From Devosia sp. (lineage in GTDB: Bacteria; Pseudomonadota; Alphaproteobacteria; Rhizobiales; Devosiaceae), in NCBI RefSeq assembly GCF_017307495.1, contig NZ_JAFKHE010000020.1, forward strand, positions 62,001 through 126,000: 64,000 bases of DNA, read 5' to 3'. The position numbers were made by a program, and so were the translations under genes. Shown piece after piece: positions 1 to 8,152 of the stretch. Position 1 is the stretch's first letter, and the number at the start of each line of letters is the position of its first letter. The notes under the pieces are model-generated. The model had not been told where the DNA came from. It was given only the letters and a program-made list of their open reading frames with translations, and ran no database searches.

Positions 1-32
1 CCTTCCATCGGCAAGCACCGATATAAGGGCGC

Positions 33-1028
33 ATGACCCTCCCCCTCTCCATCCTCGACCTCGCCCCCGTCTCCGAGGGCACCTCCACGCCCGATGCACT
101 GCGCGAGGTGGTGAAGCTGGCCCAGCTTGGCGACGAGCTCGGCTATACCCGCGTCTGGTACGCCGAGCACCACGGCATGCCCTCGATCGCCTCGTCCTCG
201 CCCGAAGTACTGATCGCCACCTCGGCTGCCAACACCGCGCGCATCCGCGTCGGCTCCGGCGGCGTCATGCTGCCCAACCACGTGCCGCTGCGCGTGGTCG
301 AGACCTACCGCACGCTGAACGGACTCAATCCCGGCCGCATCGACTTGGGCATCGGCCGGGCCGGCGGCTCGGACGGCCGCACGCTCTCGGCGCTGCGCTC
401 GGTCGGCGGAGAATACTTCGCCCAGGAACTGGCGGAGATGTTCGCCTTCGACGAGGGCAATTTCGCCCCCGACCATCCGTTCCACCCGGTGCGCGTCGTG
501 CCCGAGAAGGTCGACCTGCCGCCGGTGTTCCTGCTCGGCTCGAGCGGCGCCAGCGCCCAGGCTGCCGGCCAGCTCGGCGTCGGCTACTCGTTCGCCGCCC
601 ATTTCAGCCAGACCCCGGCCGCCCCCGCCTTCGCCGCCTATCGCGCCGCCTTCACGCCGACCGGGGCTTTCCCCAAGCCGCACGCCATCATCGCGCTCTC
701 GGTGCTGGTCGCTCCCAGCGACGAGGAGGCGCGCTACCTCTCCGGCAGCCAGGAGCTGAGCTGGGCCCTGTTCCACTCCGGCCAGGTGCGCAAGCTGGTG
801 CCGCCCGAGGAAGCGGCGACGCACGACTACACGCCGCAGGAGAGCCGCATCATCGCGCAGCACCGCCCGCTGTGGATCGTCGGCTCGCCGGCGACGGTGA
901 AGGCCGAGATCGACAAGAAGGTTGCCGAATCCGGCGCCGACGAGGTGATGGTCACGACGACGGTGTGGGACTACGAGCTGCGGCTGCGCTCGTTCCGGTT
1001 GCTGGCCGAGGCGTTTGGGTTGGAGTAG
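33..1028 (+). CDS. LLM-class flavin-dependent oxidoreductase
   Basis: Predicted cytosolic FMN-dependent oxidoreductase of the bacterial luciferase-like TIM-barrel family, 331 residues, a normal full length. The N-terminal block SILDLAPVSEG (about residues 6-16) and YAEHHGMPSIASSSPEV (about 43-59) mark the alkanal-monooxygenase-like subgroup. GRIDLGIGRAGGSDG (about 101-115) is the glycine-rich flavin phosphate loop, and VFLLGSSGASA lies near 165. These proteins usually use FMNH2 from a separate reductase; the substrate cannot be read from sequence. The ATG at 33 is the only start visible because the window begins 32 bases upstream. The gene converges on the tetR-type gene, with a palindromic repeat between them. 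Confidence 0.9.
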   Translation: MTLPLSILDLAPVSEGTSTPDALREVVKLAQLGDELGYTRVWYAEHHGMPSIASSSPEVLIATSAANTARIRVGSGGVMLPNHVPLRVVETYRTLNGLNPGRIDLGIGRAGGSDGRTLSALRSVGGEYFAQELAEMFAFDEGNFAPDHPFHPVRVVPEKVDLPPVFLLGSSGASAQAAGQLGVGYSFAAHFSQTPAAPAFAAYRAAFTPTGAFPKPHAIIALSVLVAPSDEEARYLSGSQELSWALFHSGQVRKLVPPEEAATHDYTPQESRIIAQHRPLWIVGSPATVKAEIDKKVAESGADEVMVTTTVWDYELRLRSFRLLAEAFGLE

Positions 1029-1070
1029 TGATCGCCTGATCTCAGCCACACCAAGACCCACACTCACCGC

Positions 1071-1149
1071 CGTCATCCCCGGGCTTGACCCGGGGACCCA
1101 GCGATGCCCGCTACATCCCTGGGTCCGCGGATCAAGTCCGCGGATGACG
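1071..1149. repeat. Palindromic intergenic element, family A copy 1
   Basis: A 79-base element with two hairpins. The left arm is CGTCATCCCCGGGCTTGACC with its complement CCGGGGA, and the right arm is GGTCCGCGGATCAAGTCCG ending GGATGACG. The outer ends CGTCATCC and GGATGACG are inverted repeats. Close copies lie at 33777-33856 and 49106-49195. It sits between two convergent genes and may also terminate transcription. Confidence 0.85.
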
Positions 1150-1193
1150 ACTGGGAGATTGGGAGGCGGGTGGATGACCGCCAGATTGCAGGC

Positions 1194-1841
1194 TCACGCC
1201 GCCGCCGCGGCTTCCCTTACGACATGCACGGCGGCCGGCTGGAAGATCATCTTGATGTGGTTGCGCGCCATCAGCATCTGCTCGGGCAGCACGGCGGGCT
1301 CGCCCAGCGACTTGCTCATGACGATGCCGCCGTCGATGGCGCAGGCGATCATCCGCGCCAGCCGGCCCGTATCCACCGCGTCACGCGGCGGATAGACCGC
1401 GACGATGGCGTCGAGCATGACGCGGAAGTGGTCGTTCCATTGCCGGGTCATCTCGGTGACGATGGCGCGGATGTCGCGGTCGAACAGCCGGTCCTGGTAG
1501 CTCATGATGGCGACGAGGCACCCCGGATGCCCGTCCGGCATCGCCGCCATGTGCTCGGCCAGTAGCGTCAGGCCGACGAGCAGCCTCTGCAGCGGATCGT
1601 CGCTGAGCTCGGCGGCCCGGCCGAAGATATCCGAGAGCAGCCGGTCGAGATGCTCGCCGTAGCGGGCGAGCAGGCCCTTGGCGAGCTCGTTCTTGTCCCT
1701 GAAGTGGTAGAAGAAGCCGGACTTGGTGATGCCGGCCTCGGCGATCAGCTCTTCGATCGACGTGGCGCCGAACCCCTTGGCGAGCACCGCCGCCTCGGCG
1801 ATCTCCAGGAGTCTTTCGCGCGTCGCATTGCCTTTGCGCAT
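1194..1841 (-). CDS. TetR/AcrR-family transcriptional regulator
   Basis: DNA-binding repressor of the TetR family, 215 residues. The N-terminal helix-turn-helix covers about residues 8-55: the recognition region reads SIEELIAEAGITKSGFFYHF, and the following DKNELAKGLLARY begins the ligand-binding helices. The C-terminal part has the all-helical composition usual for the family and no recognisable ligand signature. The ATG at 1841 is preceded on the minus strand by GAGAGGGACC, a good ribosome binding site. It is divergent from the homocysteine methyltransferase gene, 250 bases away, so that gene is a plausible target besides itself. A 13-base palindrome lies 24 bases upstream of its start. Confidence 0.92.
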   Translation of the reverse strand: MRKGNATRERLLEIAEAAVLAKGFGATSIEELIAEAGITKSGFFYHFRDKNELAKGLLARYGEHLDRLLSDIFGRAAELSDDPLQRLLVGLTLLAEHMAAMPDGHPGCLVAIMSYQDRLFDRDIRAIVTEMTRQWNDHFRVMLDAIVAVYPPRDAVDTGRLARMIACAIDGGIVMSKSLGEPAVLPEQMLMARNHIKMIFQPAAVHVVREAAAAA

Positions 1842-1864
1842 CGGGCAGGTCCCTCTCGGTTACG

Positions 1865-1877
1865 GTACCTCCGGTAC
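1865..1877. promoter_or_regulatory. Candidate TetR operator palindrome
   Basis: GTACCTCCGGTAC is an inverted repeat (GTACC, 3-base centre, GGTAC) 24 bases upstream of the tetR-type start. TetR regulators normally bind such palindromes in their own promoters. The assignment is inference from position and symmetry. The remaining intergenic stretch to 2091 shows no other clear motif. Confidence 0.4.
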
Positions 1878-2091
1878 GGTTTTCGCGTTTCCGCGACCCC
1901 GGGCGAACCACCGCCCCAAGCGGCAAATCCACCCCAACCCGTTCCGGCTGCTGACCAATTCAGTCGAGACACCCGACTTGACCACGCTCCCGCTAGCGCC
2001 GGAACGCGCGAGTCGTCATATGTCTCGCCACCCGCGGAGAGGCAAATAGCCTCGATTTCCGTTTCAATCAATCCCCCTGTGGAGAGACGGC

Positions 2092-3051
2092 ATGCAGATG
2101 TCACGACAGGAGCTGCCCCAGCTGACGGGCAAGATGTTCGTCACCGACGGCGGTATCGAGACCCACATGATCTTCAATCTCGGCCAGGATGTACCGGACA
2201 TGTCGGTCTACCTGCTGAACATGAGCGCCACCGGCCGCGAGCTGATGCGCGATTACTACCGCGCCTATATCCCGATCTGCCGGAAGGCCGGCCAGGCCTT
2301 CCTGTTCGACACCAATACCTGGCGCGCCAACCCCGACTGGGGCTTCCGCGCCGGCCTCGACCTGGCGGCGCTGCGCCGGGCCAATATCGAGGCGGTCGCG
2401 TTCTGCCGGCAGATGCAGGTGGAGTTCGCTGCCGCCGGCGTCGACTCGATCGTCTCCGGCGTTCTCGGTCCGCGCCGCGACGCCTGGCAGCACGATCGCC
2501 TGATGACGGTGGAGGAATCGCTCTCCTACCACGGCATGCAGGTCGAGGCCTTTGCCGAAGCCGGGGCCGACTATGTCAGCGCCTATACGCTCACCAACGT
2601 GCCCGAGGCGGTCGGCATCGCCCGGCTGGCCCGGCGCCTGGACCTACCGGTGGTGCTGAGCTTCACGCTCGAGACCGACGGCAACCTGCCCGGCGGCAAG
2701 CCGCTCGAGGTGGCGATCAACGAGGTCGATGCCGCCACCGGCGACTATCCGGCCTACTACATGATCAACTGCGTCCACCCCATTCATTTCGCCGCGACGG
2801 TGCGCCATGGCGGCCGCTGGGTCGACCGGATCGGCGGGCTCAGGGTCAATGCCTCGATGAAGAGCCATGCCGAGCTCGACAATTCGCCCGAGCTCGATAC
2901 CGGCGACGCCACCGACCTGGCCCAGCGCTACGCCCGGCTGCTGCCGCTCTTGCCCAATATCCGGGTGATCGGCGGCTGCTGCGGCACCGACCACCGCCAT
3001 ATCGGGGCGATCTGCAGCACCTGCCTGCCGTCCCCGCACCAGCATCACTGA
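2092..3051 (+). CDS. Homocysteine S-methyltransferase family protein
   Basis: Zinc-dependent methyltransferase of the homocysteine-binding (Pfam S-methyl_trans) family, 319 residues, cytosolic TIM barrel. The substrate/zinc site is complete: MINCVHP (about residue 226) supplies the first cysteine and VIGGCCGTDHRHI (about 299-311) the vicinal pair. The N-terminal VTDGGIETHMIF is the usual LLDGGxxT strand-1 motif. It may methylate homocysteine to methionine using S-methylmethionine, betaine or another donor; the donor cannot be told. The ATG at 2092 follows GGAGAGA. It stands alone, divergent from the TetR regulator, with a DUF1127 gene 34 bases downstream. Confidence 0.9.
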   Translation: MQMSRQELPQLTGKMFVTDGGIETHMIFNLGQDVPDMSVYLLNMSATGRELMRDYYRAYIPICRKAGQAFLFDTNTWRANPDWGFRAGLDLAALRRANIEAVAFCRQMQVEFAAAGVDSIVSGVLGPRRDAWQHDRLMTVEESLSYHGMQVEAFAEAGADYVSAYTLTNVPEAVGIARLARRLDLPVVLSFTLETDGNLPGGKPLEVAINEVDAATGDYPAYYMINCVHPIHFAATVRHGGRWVDRIGGLRVNASMKSHAELDNSPELDTGDATDLAQRYARLLPLLPNIRVIGGCCGTDHRHIGAICSTCLPSPHQHH

Positions 3052-3085
3052 ACCGAGCGGGGGGCTTCCGAAAGGATCCGCTCAG

Positions 3086-3331
3086 ATGACCAGCATCGAT
3101 ATCGAAGACGACCTGACCCCGGCCACCGCCCGTCCGGCGCGCCCCGGCCCGTTCCGCCGCTGGCTCGCCAGCTGGCGCCAGCGCCGCCTCCAGCGCATCA
3201 CGCTCGCCGAACTGGGCCGCATGGATGGCTACCTGCTGCGCGATATGGGCATCGAGCCACAGGACTTGATCGATGCCCTGGAAGGCCGCAACCGCTCGCT
3301 GCTGTTCAACCCGGTGCGCCCCGGCGAGTAG
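3086..3331 (+). CDS. DUF1127 small basic protein
   Basis: An 81-residue protein whose C-terminal half carries the DUF1127 motif: RRLQRITLAELGRMDGYLLR followed by DMGI (about residues 36-60). Short DUF1127 proteins are abundant in Rhizobiales and some affect RNA turnover or phosphate and carbon physiology, but the role of this one is unknown. An AAAGGA ribosome binding site precedes the ATG at 3086. It could be cotranscribed with the upstream methyltransferase (34-base gap). A repeat element begins about 70 bases downstream. Confidence 0.88.
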   Translation: MTSIDIEDDLTPATARPARPGPFRRWLASWRQRRLQRITLAELGRMDGYLLRDMGIEPQDLIDALEGRNRSLLFNPVRPGE

Positions 3332-3402
3332 GCGGGGCAGGCCAGCCGGCAAGCATGCCGGTTCGGAGGGAGGGCGCATGATGGCGCAACAAGCTCCGCC
3401 TT

Positions 3403-3516
3403 CCTTCTCCCGCAAGGGGAGAAGGCGACGGTATCGGCGCGCGCCGGGGCACACTCGCGCCGCGACGCCACCTCTCCCTCTGGGGGAGAGGTCGGCCCGC
3501 AGGGCCGGGTGAGGGG
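3403..3516. repeat. Palindromic element, family D copy 1 (rhizobial type)
   Basis: Two hairpins, CCTTCTCCCGCAAGGGGAGA and its completion at 3403-3425, and CCTCTCCCTCTGGGGGAGAG near 3471-3491, followed by GGCCGGGTGAGGGG. It belongs to the same family as 17458-17602, 35301-35430 and 36688-36815. It lies in the convergent gap between the DUF1127 gene and the decarboxylase. Confidence 0.75.
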
Positions 3517-3571
3517 GCCTTTCGGGTCCTCACGCCATACGCAATTGCCCTGCAGGACAGGGGCCTCCCGG

Positions 3572-4975
3572 CTATCCCCGTACCGCCCGCCACGCCGAGA
3601 TGATGGCGTCGGCCGACATGTCGACATCGGCCTCGGTGGTCTCGCCCGAGCTTACCGAGATGCGCATCACCCAGTCGCCGCGCCAGGCGGCGCCGCCGAC
3701 GAAGCACACGCCGTCGTGCTGCACGCGGGCGATCACCGCCTCGGTCGCGGCCTTGCGCGCCGCGGCGTCGCCCGCGCCGAAATTGACGATCACCTGGTTG
3801 ATCGTCACCTCGTTCATGATGCGGATGCCGGGCTCGGTGGCGAGCCGCTCGGCGAAGCGCCTGGCATAGCCGCAATGGCGCTCGACCAGTTCGGCGACCC
3901 CGGTCCGGCCGAGGGTCTTCAGCATGGCCCAGACCGGCATGCCGCGGGCCCGGCGCGACAGTTCCGGCACGAAGGCGGAGGGCACGCGGTCGCCCTGGTT
4001 GATCGAGGGCAGGTAGCTGCCCCACTGCGTCATCGCGCGCTGGTGCACCTCGCGGTCGCGCACGATGGCGAAACCGGAATCGTAGGGCACCTGCAGCCAC
4101 TTGTGCCCGTCCGTGACCCAGGAATCGGCGCCCTCGATGCCCTCGGTCAGGTGCTTGTGGCCGGGCGTCGCCCGCGCCCACAGCCCGAAGGCGCCATCGA
4201 CATGCACCCAGGCGCCGTGCGCGTGCGCGATGGCGATGATCTCGGCGAACGGGTCGTAGGCGCCGGTATTGATCTGCCCGGCCTGGGCGATGACGATCTT
4301 CGGCCCGCTGCTCTTGCCGATCTCGGCCGCGAGCGCATCGGGCCGCATCCGGCCCTGCCCGTCGGTGGCGACACGGGTGACCCGCTTGTAGCCGAAGCCG
4401 ATCATCTGCAGCGCCGAGAATACCGAGGAATGGGCGTCGTCGCCGACCAGCACGGCCACGTCGGGCGCGCCGAATAGGCCGTCGGCATCGACGTCCCAGC
4501 CGGCATCGAGCAGCACCTTCGTGCGCGCGGCGGAGAGCCCGACCGCGTTGGCGACGGTGGCGCCGGTGACGAAGCCGACCGAGCTGCCGCGCGGCAGGTC
4601 GAGGATGTCGACCAGCCAGCCCTCGGCGATCTCCTCCATCGCGGCCGCCGCCGGGGTGGGGGTGTGGTAACCGGCATTCTGGCCCCAGGCCGTCACCATC
4701 CAGTCGGCCGCCACGCCCGACGGATGCGAGGCGCCGATGACGAAGCCGAAAAAGCGCGGGCCGGCCATCGGCATCAGTCCCGGCGTCGACAGGCGCACCA
4801 GTTCCTCGAGCACCGCCTCGGGCGCGCTGCCGGTCTCGGGCAGCGGCGCGGCCAGCGCCTGGCGCATGCTGTAGTAGTCGACCTCGGGCCGGCCGGAGTT
4901 CTCGCCCAGTGACTCACGATAGGCGACGGCATGATCCACCGCCCGGCCCAGAAGGTGTCGCAGGTCGTCGGTCAT
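3572..4975 (-). CDS. Pyridoxal-phosphate-dependent group II decarboxylase/aminotransferase-fold protein
   Basis: PLP fold-type I enzyme of the aromatic-L-amino-acid/glutamate decarboxylase group, 467 residues. The PLP lysine is in DGHKWLQVPYDSG (Lys about 292), the PLP-ring aspartate is in HVDGAFGLWA, and GFVTGATVANAVGL (about 135-150) is the cofactor phosphate region. The substrate is not evident, because the group also contains aldolase-like and aminotransferase-like members. I chose the ATG at 4975 because AAGGGAGAT sits just upstream. A longer frame extends to 5131, but that part translates a palindromic repeat region. Monocistronic, downstream of leuB on the same strand but separated by the repeat. 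Confidence 0.88.
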   Translation of the reverse strand: MTDDLRHLLGRAVDHAVAYRESLGENSGRPEVDYYSMRQALAAPLPETGSAPEAVLEELVRLSTPGLMPMAGPRFFGFVIGASHPSGVAADWMVTAWGQNAGYHTPTPAAAAMEEIAEGWLVDILDLPRGSSVGFVTGATVANAVGLSAARTKVLLDAGWDVDADGLFGAPDVAVLVGDDAHSSVFSALQMIGFGYKRVTRVATDGQGRMRPDALAAEIGKSSGPKIVIAQAGQINTGAYDPFAEIIAIAHAHGAWVHVDGAFGLWARATPGHKHLTEGIEGADSWVTDGHKWLQVPYDSGFAIVRDREVHQRAMTQWGSYLPSINQGDRVPSAFVPELSRRARGMPVWAMLKTLGRTGVAELVERHCGYARRFAERLATEPGIRIMNEVTINQVIVNFGAGDAAARKAATEAVIARVQHDGVCFVGGAAWRGDWVMRISVSSGETTEADVDMSADAIISAWRAVRG

Positions 4976-5065
4976 ATGATGATCTCCCTTGGTCACCGAT
5001 GGCTGAGCATAGCGCAGCTGAAGCGGGGATGAATGGGGTAATGGCCAGCGGCGCGGACACCACCC

Positions 5066-5163
5066 TTCCCTCCCCCTTGAGGGGAGGGACCGAGGGAGGG
5101 GGTGGTCCGGTGATCCCCGATGGACCCCCACCCCCCAACCCCTCCCCTCAAGGGGGAGGGGAG
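5066..5163. repeat. Palindromic element, family C (TCCCCCTTGAGGGGAGGG)
   Basis: Two facing copies of a C-rich hairpin: CCCTTCCCTCCCCCTTGAGG at 5066 on the left arm, and CCTCCCCTCAAGGGGGAGGG ending at 5163 on the right arm. A single half copy occurs at 53592-53628. It lies 5 bases after the leuB stop codon on the minus strand and could terminate leuB transcripts. Confidence 0.7.
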
Positions 5164-5167
5164 CAGG

Positions 5168-6265
5168 CTAGGCCTGCAGCTTTTTCAGGATCGCGGCGCC
5201 CATTTCCTCGGTGCCGACGGTCTTGCGGTTCTGCTCGCCGATGTCGCCGGTGCGCAGCCCATCCGCCAGCACCGCCGAGATCGCCGCTTCGAGCCGGTCG
5301 GCCAGCGCCACCATGTTGAACGAGTAGCGCAGCGCCATGGCGAAGCTCGCCAGCATGGCGATCGGGTTGGCGATGCCCTTGCCGGCAATGTCGGGGGCCG
5401 AACCATGCACCGGCTCGTACAGCGCCTTGCGCTTGCCGGTCACCGGATCGGGGGCGCCGAGCGAGGCCGACGGCAGCATGCCGAGCGAGCCGGTGAGCAT
5501 GGCGGCCGCGTCCGACAGGATGTCGCCGAACAGGTTGTCCGTCACCATCACGTCGAACTGCTTGGGATTGCGCACCAGCTGCATGGCCGCGTTGTCGGCG
5601 AGGATGTGGTGGAACTCGATGTCGGGGTAGTCCTTGGCCACCGCCTGCGCGACTTCGTCCCACAGCACGCCCGACTTCATGACGTTCTTCTTGTCGGCCG
5701 AATGCACCTTCTTCTTGCGGGTGCGGGCGAGGTCCATGGCGACACGCACGATGCGGTCGATCTCGTAGGTCTCGTAGACCTGCGTGTCGATGGCGCGCTT
5801 CTGCCCGTTGCCGAGGTCGGTGATGGTCTTGGGCTCGCCGAAATAGACGCCGCCGGTCAGCTCGCGCACGATCAGGATGTCGAGCCCCTCGACCAGCTCG
5901 CGCTTGAGCGAGGAGGCATCGGCCAGCGCCGGGTAGCAGATGGCGGGACGCAGGTTGGCGAACAGCTTGAGGTCCTTGCGCAGGCGCAGCAGGCCCGCTT
6001 CCGGGCGATGCTCGTAGGGCACCTTGTCCCACTTTGGCCCGCCCACGGCGCCGAAGATCACCGCGTCGGCGGCGAGCGCCTTCTGCATGTCCTCTTCCGA
6101 GATGGCGACGCCGTGCTTGTCATAGGCGCAGCCGCCGACGAGGCCCGAGTCGATCGTGAAGTCGGTCTCGCCCTGGCTGTTGAGCCAGGCGATCACCTTC
6201 TCGACCTCCTTCATGATCTCGGTGCCGATGCCGTCGCCGGGCAGGAGGAAGAGCTTCTGGGCCAT
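5168..6265 (-). CDS. leuB: 3-isopropylmalate dehydrogenase
   Basis: Third leucine-biosynthesis enzyme: NAD-dependent oxidative decarboxylation of 3-isopropylmalate to 2-oxoisocaproate, cytosolic homodimer. 365 residues, typical length. The N-terminal LLPGDGIGTEIMKEVEKV, the substrate loop ELTGGVYFGEP, the metal/cofactor block VTDNLFGDILSDAAAMLTGS and the NAD-binding PVHGSAPDIAGKGIANP are all present in order. I use the ATG at 6265 (MAQKLFLLPGDG); a longer in-frame extension to 6313 runs into a repeat element. leuD lies upstream on the same strand with a RidA gene between; leuC is not in the window. Confidence 0.97.
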   Translation of the reverse strand: MAQKLFLLPGDGIGTEIMKEVEKVIAWLNSQGETDFTIDSGLVGGCAYDKHGVAISEEDMQKALAADAVIFGAVGGPKWDKVPYEHRPEAGLLRLRKDLKLFANLRPAICYPALADASSLKRELVEGLDILIVRELTGGVYFGEPKTITDLGNGQKRAIDTQVYETYEIDRIVRVAMDLARTRKKKVHSADKKNVMKSGVLWDEVAQAVAKDYPDIEFHHILADNAAMQLVRNPKQFDVMVTDNLFGDILSDAAAMLTGSLGMLPSASLGAPDPVTGKRKALYEPVHGSAPDIAGKGIANPIAMLASFAMALRYSFNMVALADRLEAAISAVLADGLRTGDIGEQNRKTVGTEEMGAAILKKLQA

Positions 6266-6308
6266 GGTAGATCTCGTTGCTTGCTTGGTTGTCTGTCTGG
6301 TCCACCGG

Positions 6309-6390
6309 GTCATCCCCGCGAAAGCGGGGATCTCGGTTTGCCGCGCGCTCGGTGCCCGAAAACAGGGATTCCCGCTTTCGCGGGAATGAC
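6309..6390. repeat. Palindromic intergenic element, family B copy 1
   Basis: An 82-base element. The left hairpin CATCCCCGCGAAAGCGGGGA and the right hairpin TTCCCGCTTTCGCGGGAATG have GTCAT/ATGAC at the outer ends. Copies are at 30782-30858 and 43361-43437, with a variant at 40814-40952. It lies between the RidA gene and leuB. Confidence 0.85.
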
Positions 6391-6440
6391 ACCGGAGCGG
6401 GTTGCCGACGAGGCAGGAAGGGTCGGCATGCCTGAACGCA

Positions 6441-6830
6441 TCAGCGCTCGTGCGCGCCCATGCGCGCCGTCACTTCGATTTCGACCTTCATCTCGGGCCG
6501 CGTGAGGCCGCAGACCAGCATCGTCGCTGCCGGCCGGATCTCGCCGAAGACCTTGCCGGCCACTTCGACCAGCCCGTCGTAATGGGCCATGTCGGTGATG
6601 TAGTAGCGCACCCGCACCGTGTCCTTGAGGGTCGAGCCGGCTTCCTCGAGCGCATGGCTGATGGTGGCGAAGGCGTTGCGGGCTTGGTCGCGCACGTCGT
6701 CGGGCATCTCCATGGTCTTGTAGTCGTAGCCGGTGGTGCCCGACACGTAGATCATGTTGCCGTCCACGATGGCGCGCGAATAGCCGATCCTGGCCTCGAA
6801 CGGCGAGTGCGACGAGATGTGGATCACCAT
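6441..6830 (-). CDS. RidA/YjgF/YER057c/UK114-family protein
   Basis: Small cytosolic trimer-forming protein, 129 residues. RidA proteins hydrolyse reactive enamine/imine intermediates such as 2-aminoacrylate made by PLP enzymes. Matching features are YVSGTTGYDY near the N-terminus, QARNAFATISHALEEAG (helix 1), VRVRYYITDM, and the C-terminal RPAATMLVCGLTRPEMKVEI, where the family arginine would be Arg-99. The ATG at 6830 is used; the ribosome binding site GGGAGG lies 7-12 bases upstream. It sits between leuD and leuB on the same strand, so a link to branched-chain amino acid synthesis is plausible but inferred. A second RidA paralogue is at 18597. Confidence 0.92.
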   Translation of the reverse strand: MVIHISSHSPFEARIGYSRAIVDGNMIYVSGTTGYDYKTMEMPDDVRDQARNAFATISHALEEAGSTLKDTVRVRYYITDMAHYDGLVEVAGKVFGEIRPAATMLVCGLTRPEMKVEIEVTARMGAHER

Positions 6831-6916
6831 GTCTGCCTCCTCCCGGGGGAGCGCTTTCAGGAAAGGGTGCAGACCTTCCCGCCGCGAAAGCGCGACAAAA
6901 CCAAGGCGCGGCGGCG

Positions 6917-7522
6917 TCAGATCCAGGGACGCTCGGCGCCCAGCTTGTGCTCGAAGCGGGTGATCGCCGGGTCGGCCTTGAGCGTGGTGGCGATGTCGTC
7001 GAGCCCTTCGAGCAGCACCTGCTTGCGCGCCGGGTCGATGTCGAAGTGGATCGTGCCGCCGTCCGGCCCCTGGATGGTCTGGTTGGCGAGGTCGACGGTG
7101 AGCGTCGCGTTGGCGCCGCGCTCGGCATCGTCCTGCAGCAGCGCCAGCTGCTCGGGTGTCACCTTGATCGGCAGGATGCCGTTCTTGAAGCAGTTGTTGT
7201 AGAAGATGTCGGCGAAGCTGGTCGAGATGACGCACTTGATGCCGAAGTCGAGCAGGGCCCACGGCGCATGCTCGCGCGACGAGCCGCAGCCGAAATTGTC
7301 GCCCGCGACGATGATCCTGGCCTGGCGGTAGCCCGGCTTGTTGAGCACGAAGTCCGGGTTCTCGGAGCCGTCCTCGTTGTAGCGCATTTCGCTGAACAGC
7401 GCCGTGCCCAGCCCGGTGCGCTTGATCGTCTTGAGGTACTGCTTGGGAATGATCATGTCCGTGTCGATGTTGATGATCGGCAACGGCGCGGCGACGCCAG
7501 TGAGGGTCGTGAACTTTTCCAT
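6917..7522 (-). CDS. leuD: 3-isopropylmalate dehydratase small subunit
   Basis: Small (swivelling aconitase-like) subunit of isopropylmalate isomerase, partner of LeuC, 201 residues. Diagnostic blocks are [17 protein letters not shown] near the N-terminus, [20 protein letters not shown] (here with IIVAGDN), and [20 protein letters not shown] followed by NGILPI. leuC is not in this window, which is common in Rhizobiales where leuC is elsewhere. Downstream on the same strand come RidA (86 bases) and leuB, so one transcriptional unit is possible although repeats intervene. Confidence 0.97.
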   Translation of the reverse strand: MEKFTTLTGVAAPLPIINIDTDMIIPKQYLKTIKRTGLGTALFSEMRYNEDGSENPDFVLNKPGYRQARIIVAGDNFGCGSSREHAPWALLDFGIKCVISTSFADIFYNNCFKNGILPIKVTPEQLALLQDDAERGANATLTVDLANQTIQGPDGGTIHFDIDPARKQVLLEGLDDIATTLKADPAITRFEHKLGAERPWI

Positions 7523-7654
7523 CTCGAGATACCCCTTTCGGTGGGCGTGTCATGACGCATGCAGCCCGCCGAATCAAGTCGGACATGGGACGAGGCGTTC
7601 GGCAACGAAGGCCGCCCGGTGCGCGTGGCCCACCCCCACCGGCAGCGTGGCTCG

Positions 7655-8152
7655 CTACCGGTAATTCCGCGGGTCGCGCTTGCGCCATGCCCACGGGTCG
7701 TCGACCTGGGCGCCAGGCTGGAACACGCCGAGCTGCGCCGCCTTGGCCTCGTTCTCCTCGGCGACATAGTCCTCGCCCTGCTCGACATAGGCGCGCGCCA
7801 TGCCCAGGCGCACCAGTTCGGCACCGATATCCTTGCCGGCCGAGGTGCAGGTGCCGAAGCGGCGGTTGAACTGGTCCGGCTTGCCGTCCTTGAGCGTGCA
7901 GCTCGCCTCGCCCGAGGCGATGAGCTCGCCCAGCGCCTGCCGGGCCGCCCCGTAGCAGTCCCACAGCAGCTCGCCGACATGGCATTTCTGCGTGCGCTCG
8001 GGGGCATCGACGGCCCACAGGATCACCCGCTGCTTGTCGACCATGACGATGTCGGCATCGACCACCTTAGCGGCGCCCGTCACCACTTCCTCGGCGAAGG
8101 CGCCGCCGGTGAGCATGAGTGCCGCGGCCGCGGCAGTTGCCAGGGTCTTCAT
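7655..8152 (-). CDS. Secreted thermonuclease-like (SNase) protein
   Basis: A 165-residue exported protein with an N-terminal signal peptide (MKTLATAAAAALMLTGGAFA). The mature part resembles staphylococcal-nuclease folds: VVDADIVMVDKQRVILWAVD followed by APE is the Arg/Asp/Glu strand region, and LVRLGMARAYVEQ supplies the second arginine. The first acidic ligand motif (usually DGD) reads DAD. Four cysteines (KCHVG, WDCYG, SCTL, GTCTS) suggest periplasmic disulfides. Its ATG overlaps the stop of the pentapeptide-repeat gene (ATGA), so they are translationally coupled. Activity is uncertain; many genomic relatives are annotated only as thermonuclease family. Confidence 0.82.
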   Translation of the reverse strand: MKTLATAAAAALMLTGGAFAEEVVTGAAKVVDADIVMVDKQRVILWAVDAPERTQKCHVGELLWDCYGAARQALGELIASGEASCTLKDGKPDQFNRRFGTCTSAGKDIGAELVRLGMARAYVEQGEDYVAEENEAKAAQLGVFQPGAQVDDPWAWRKRDPRNYR

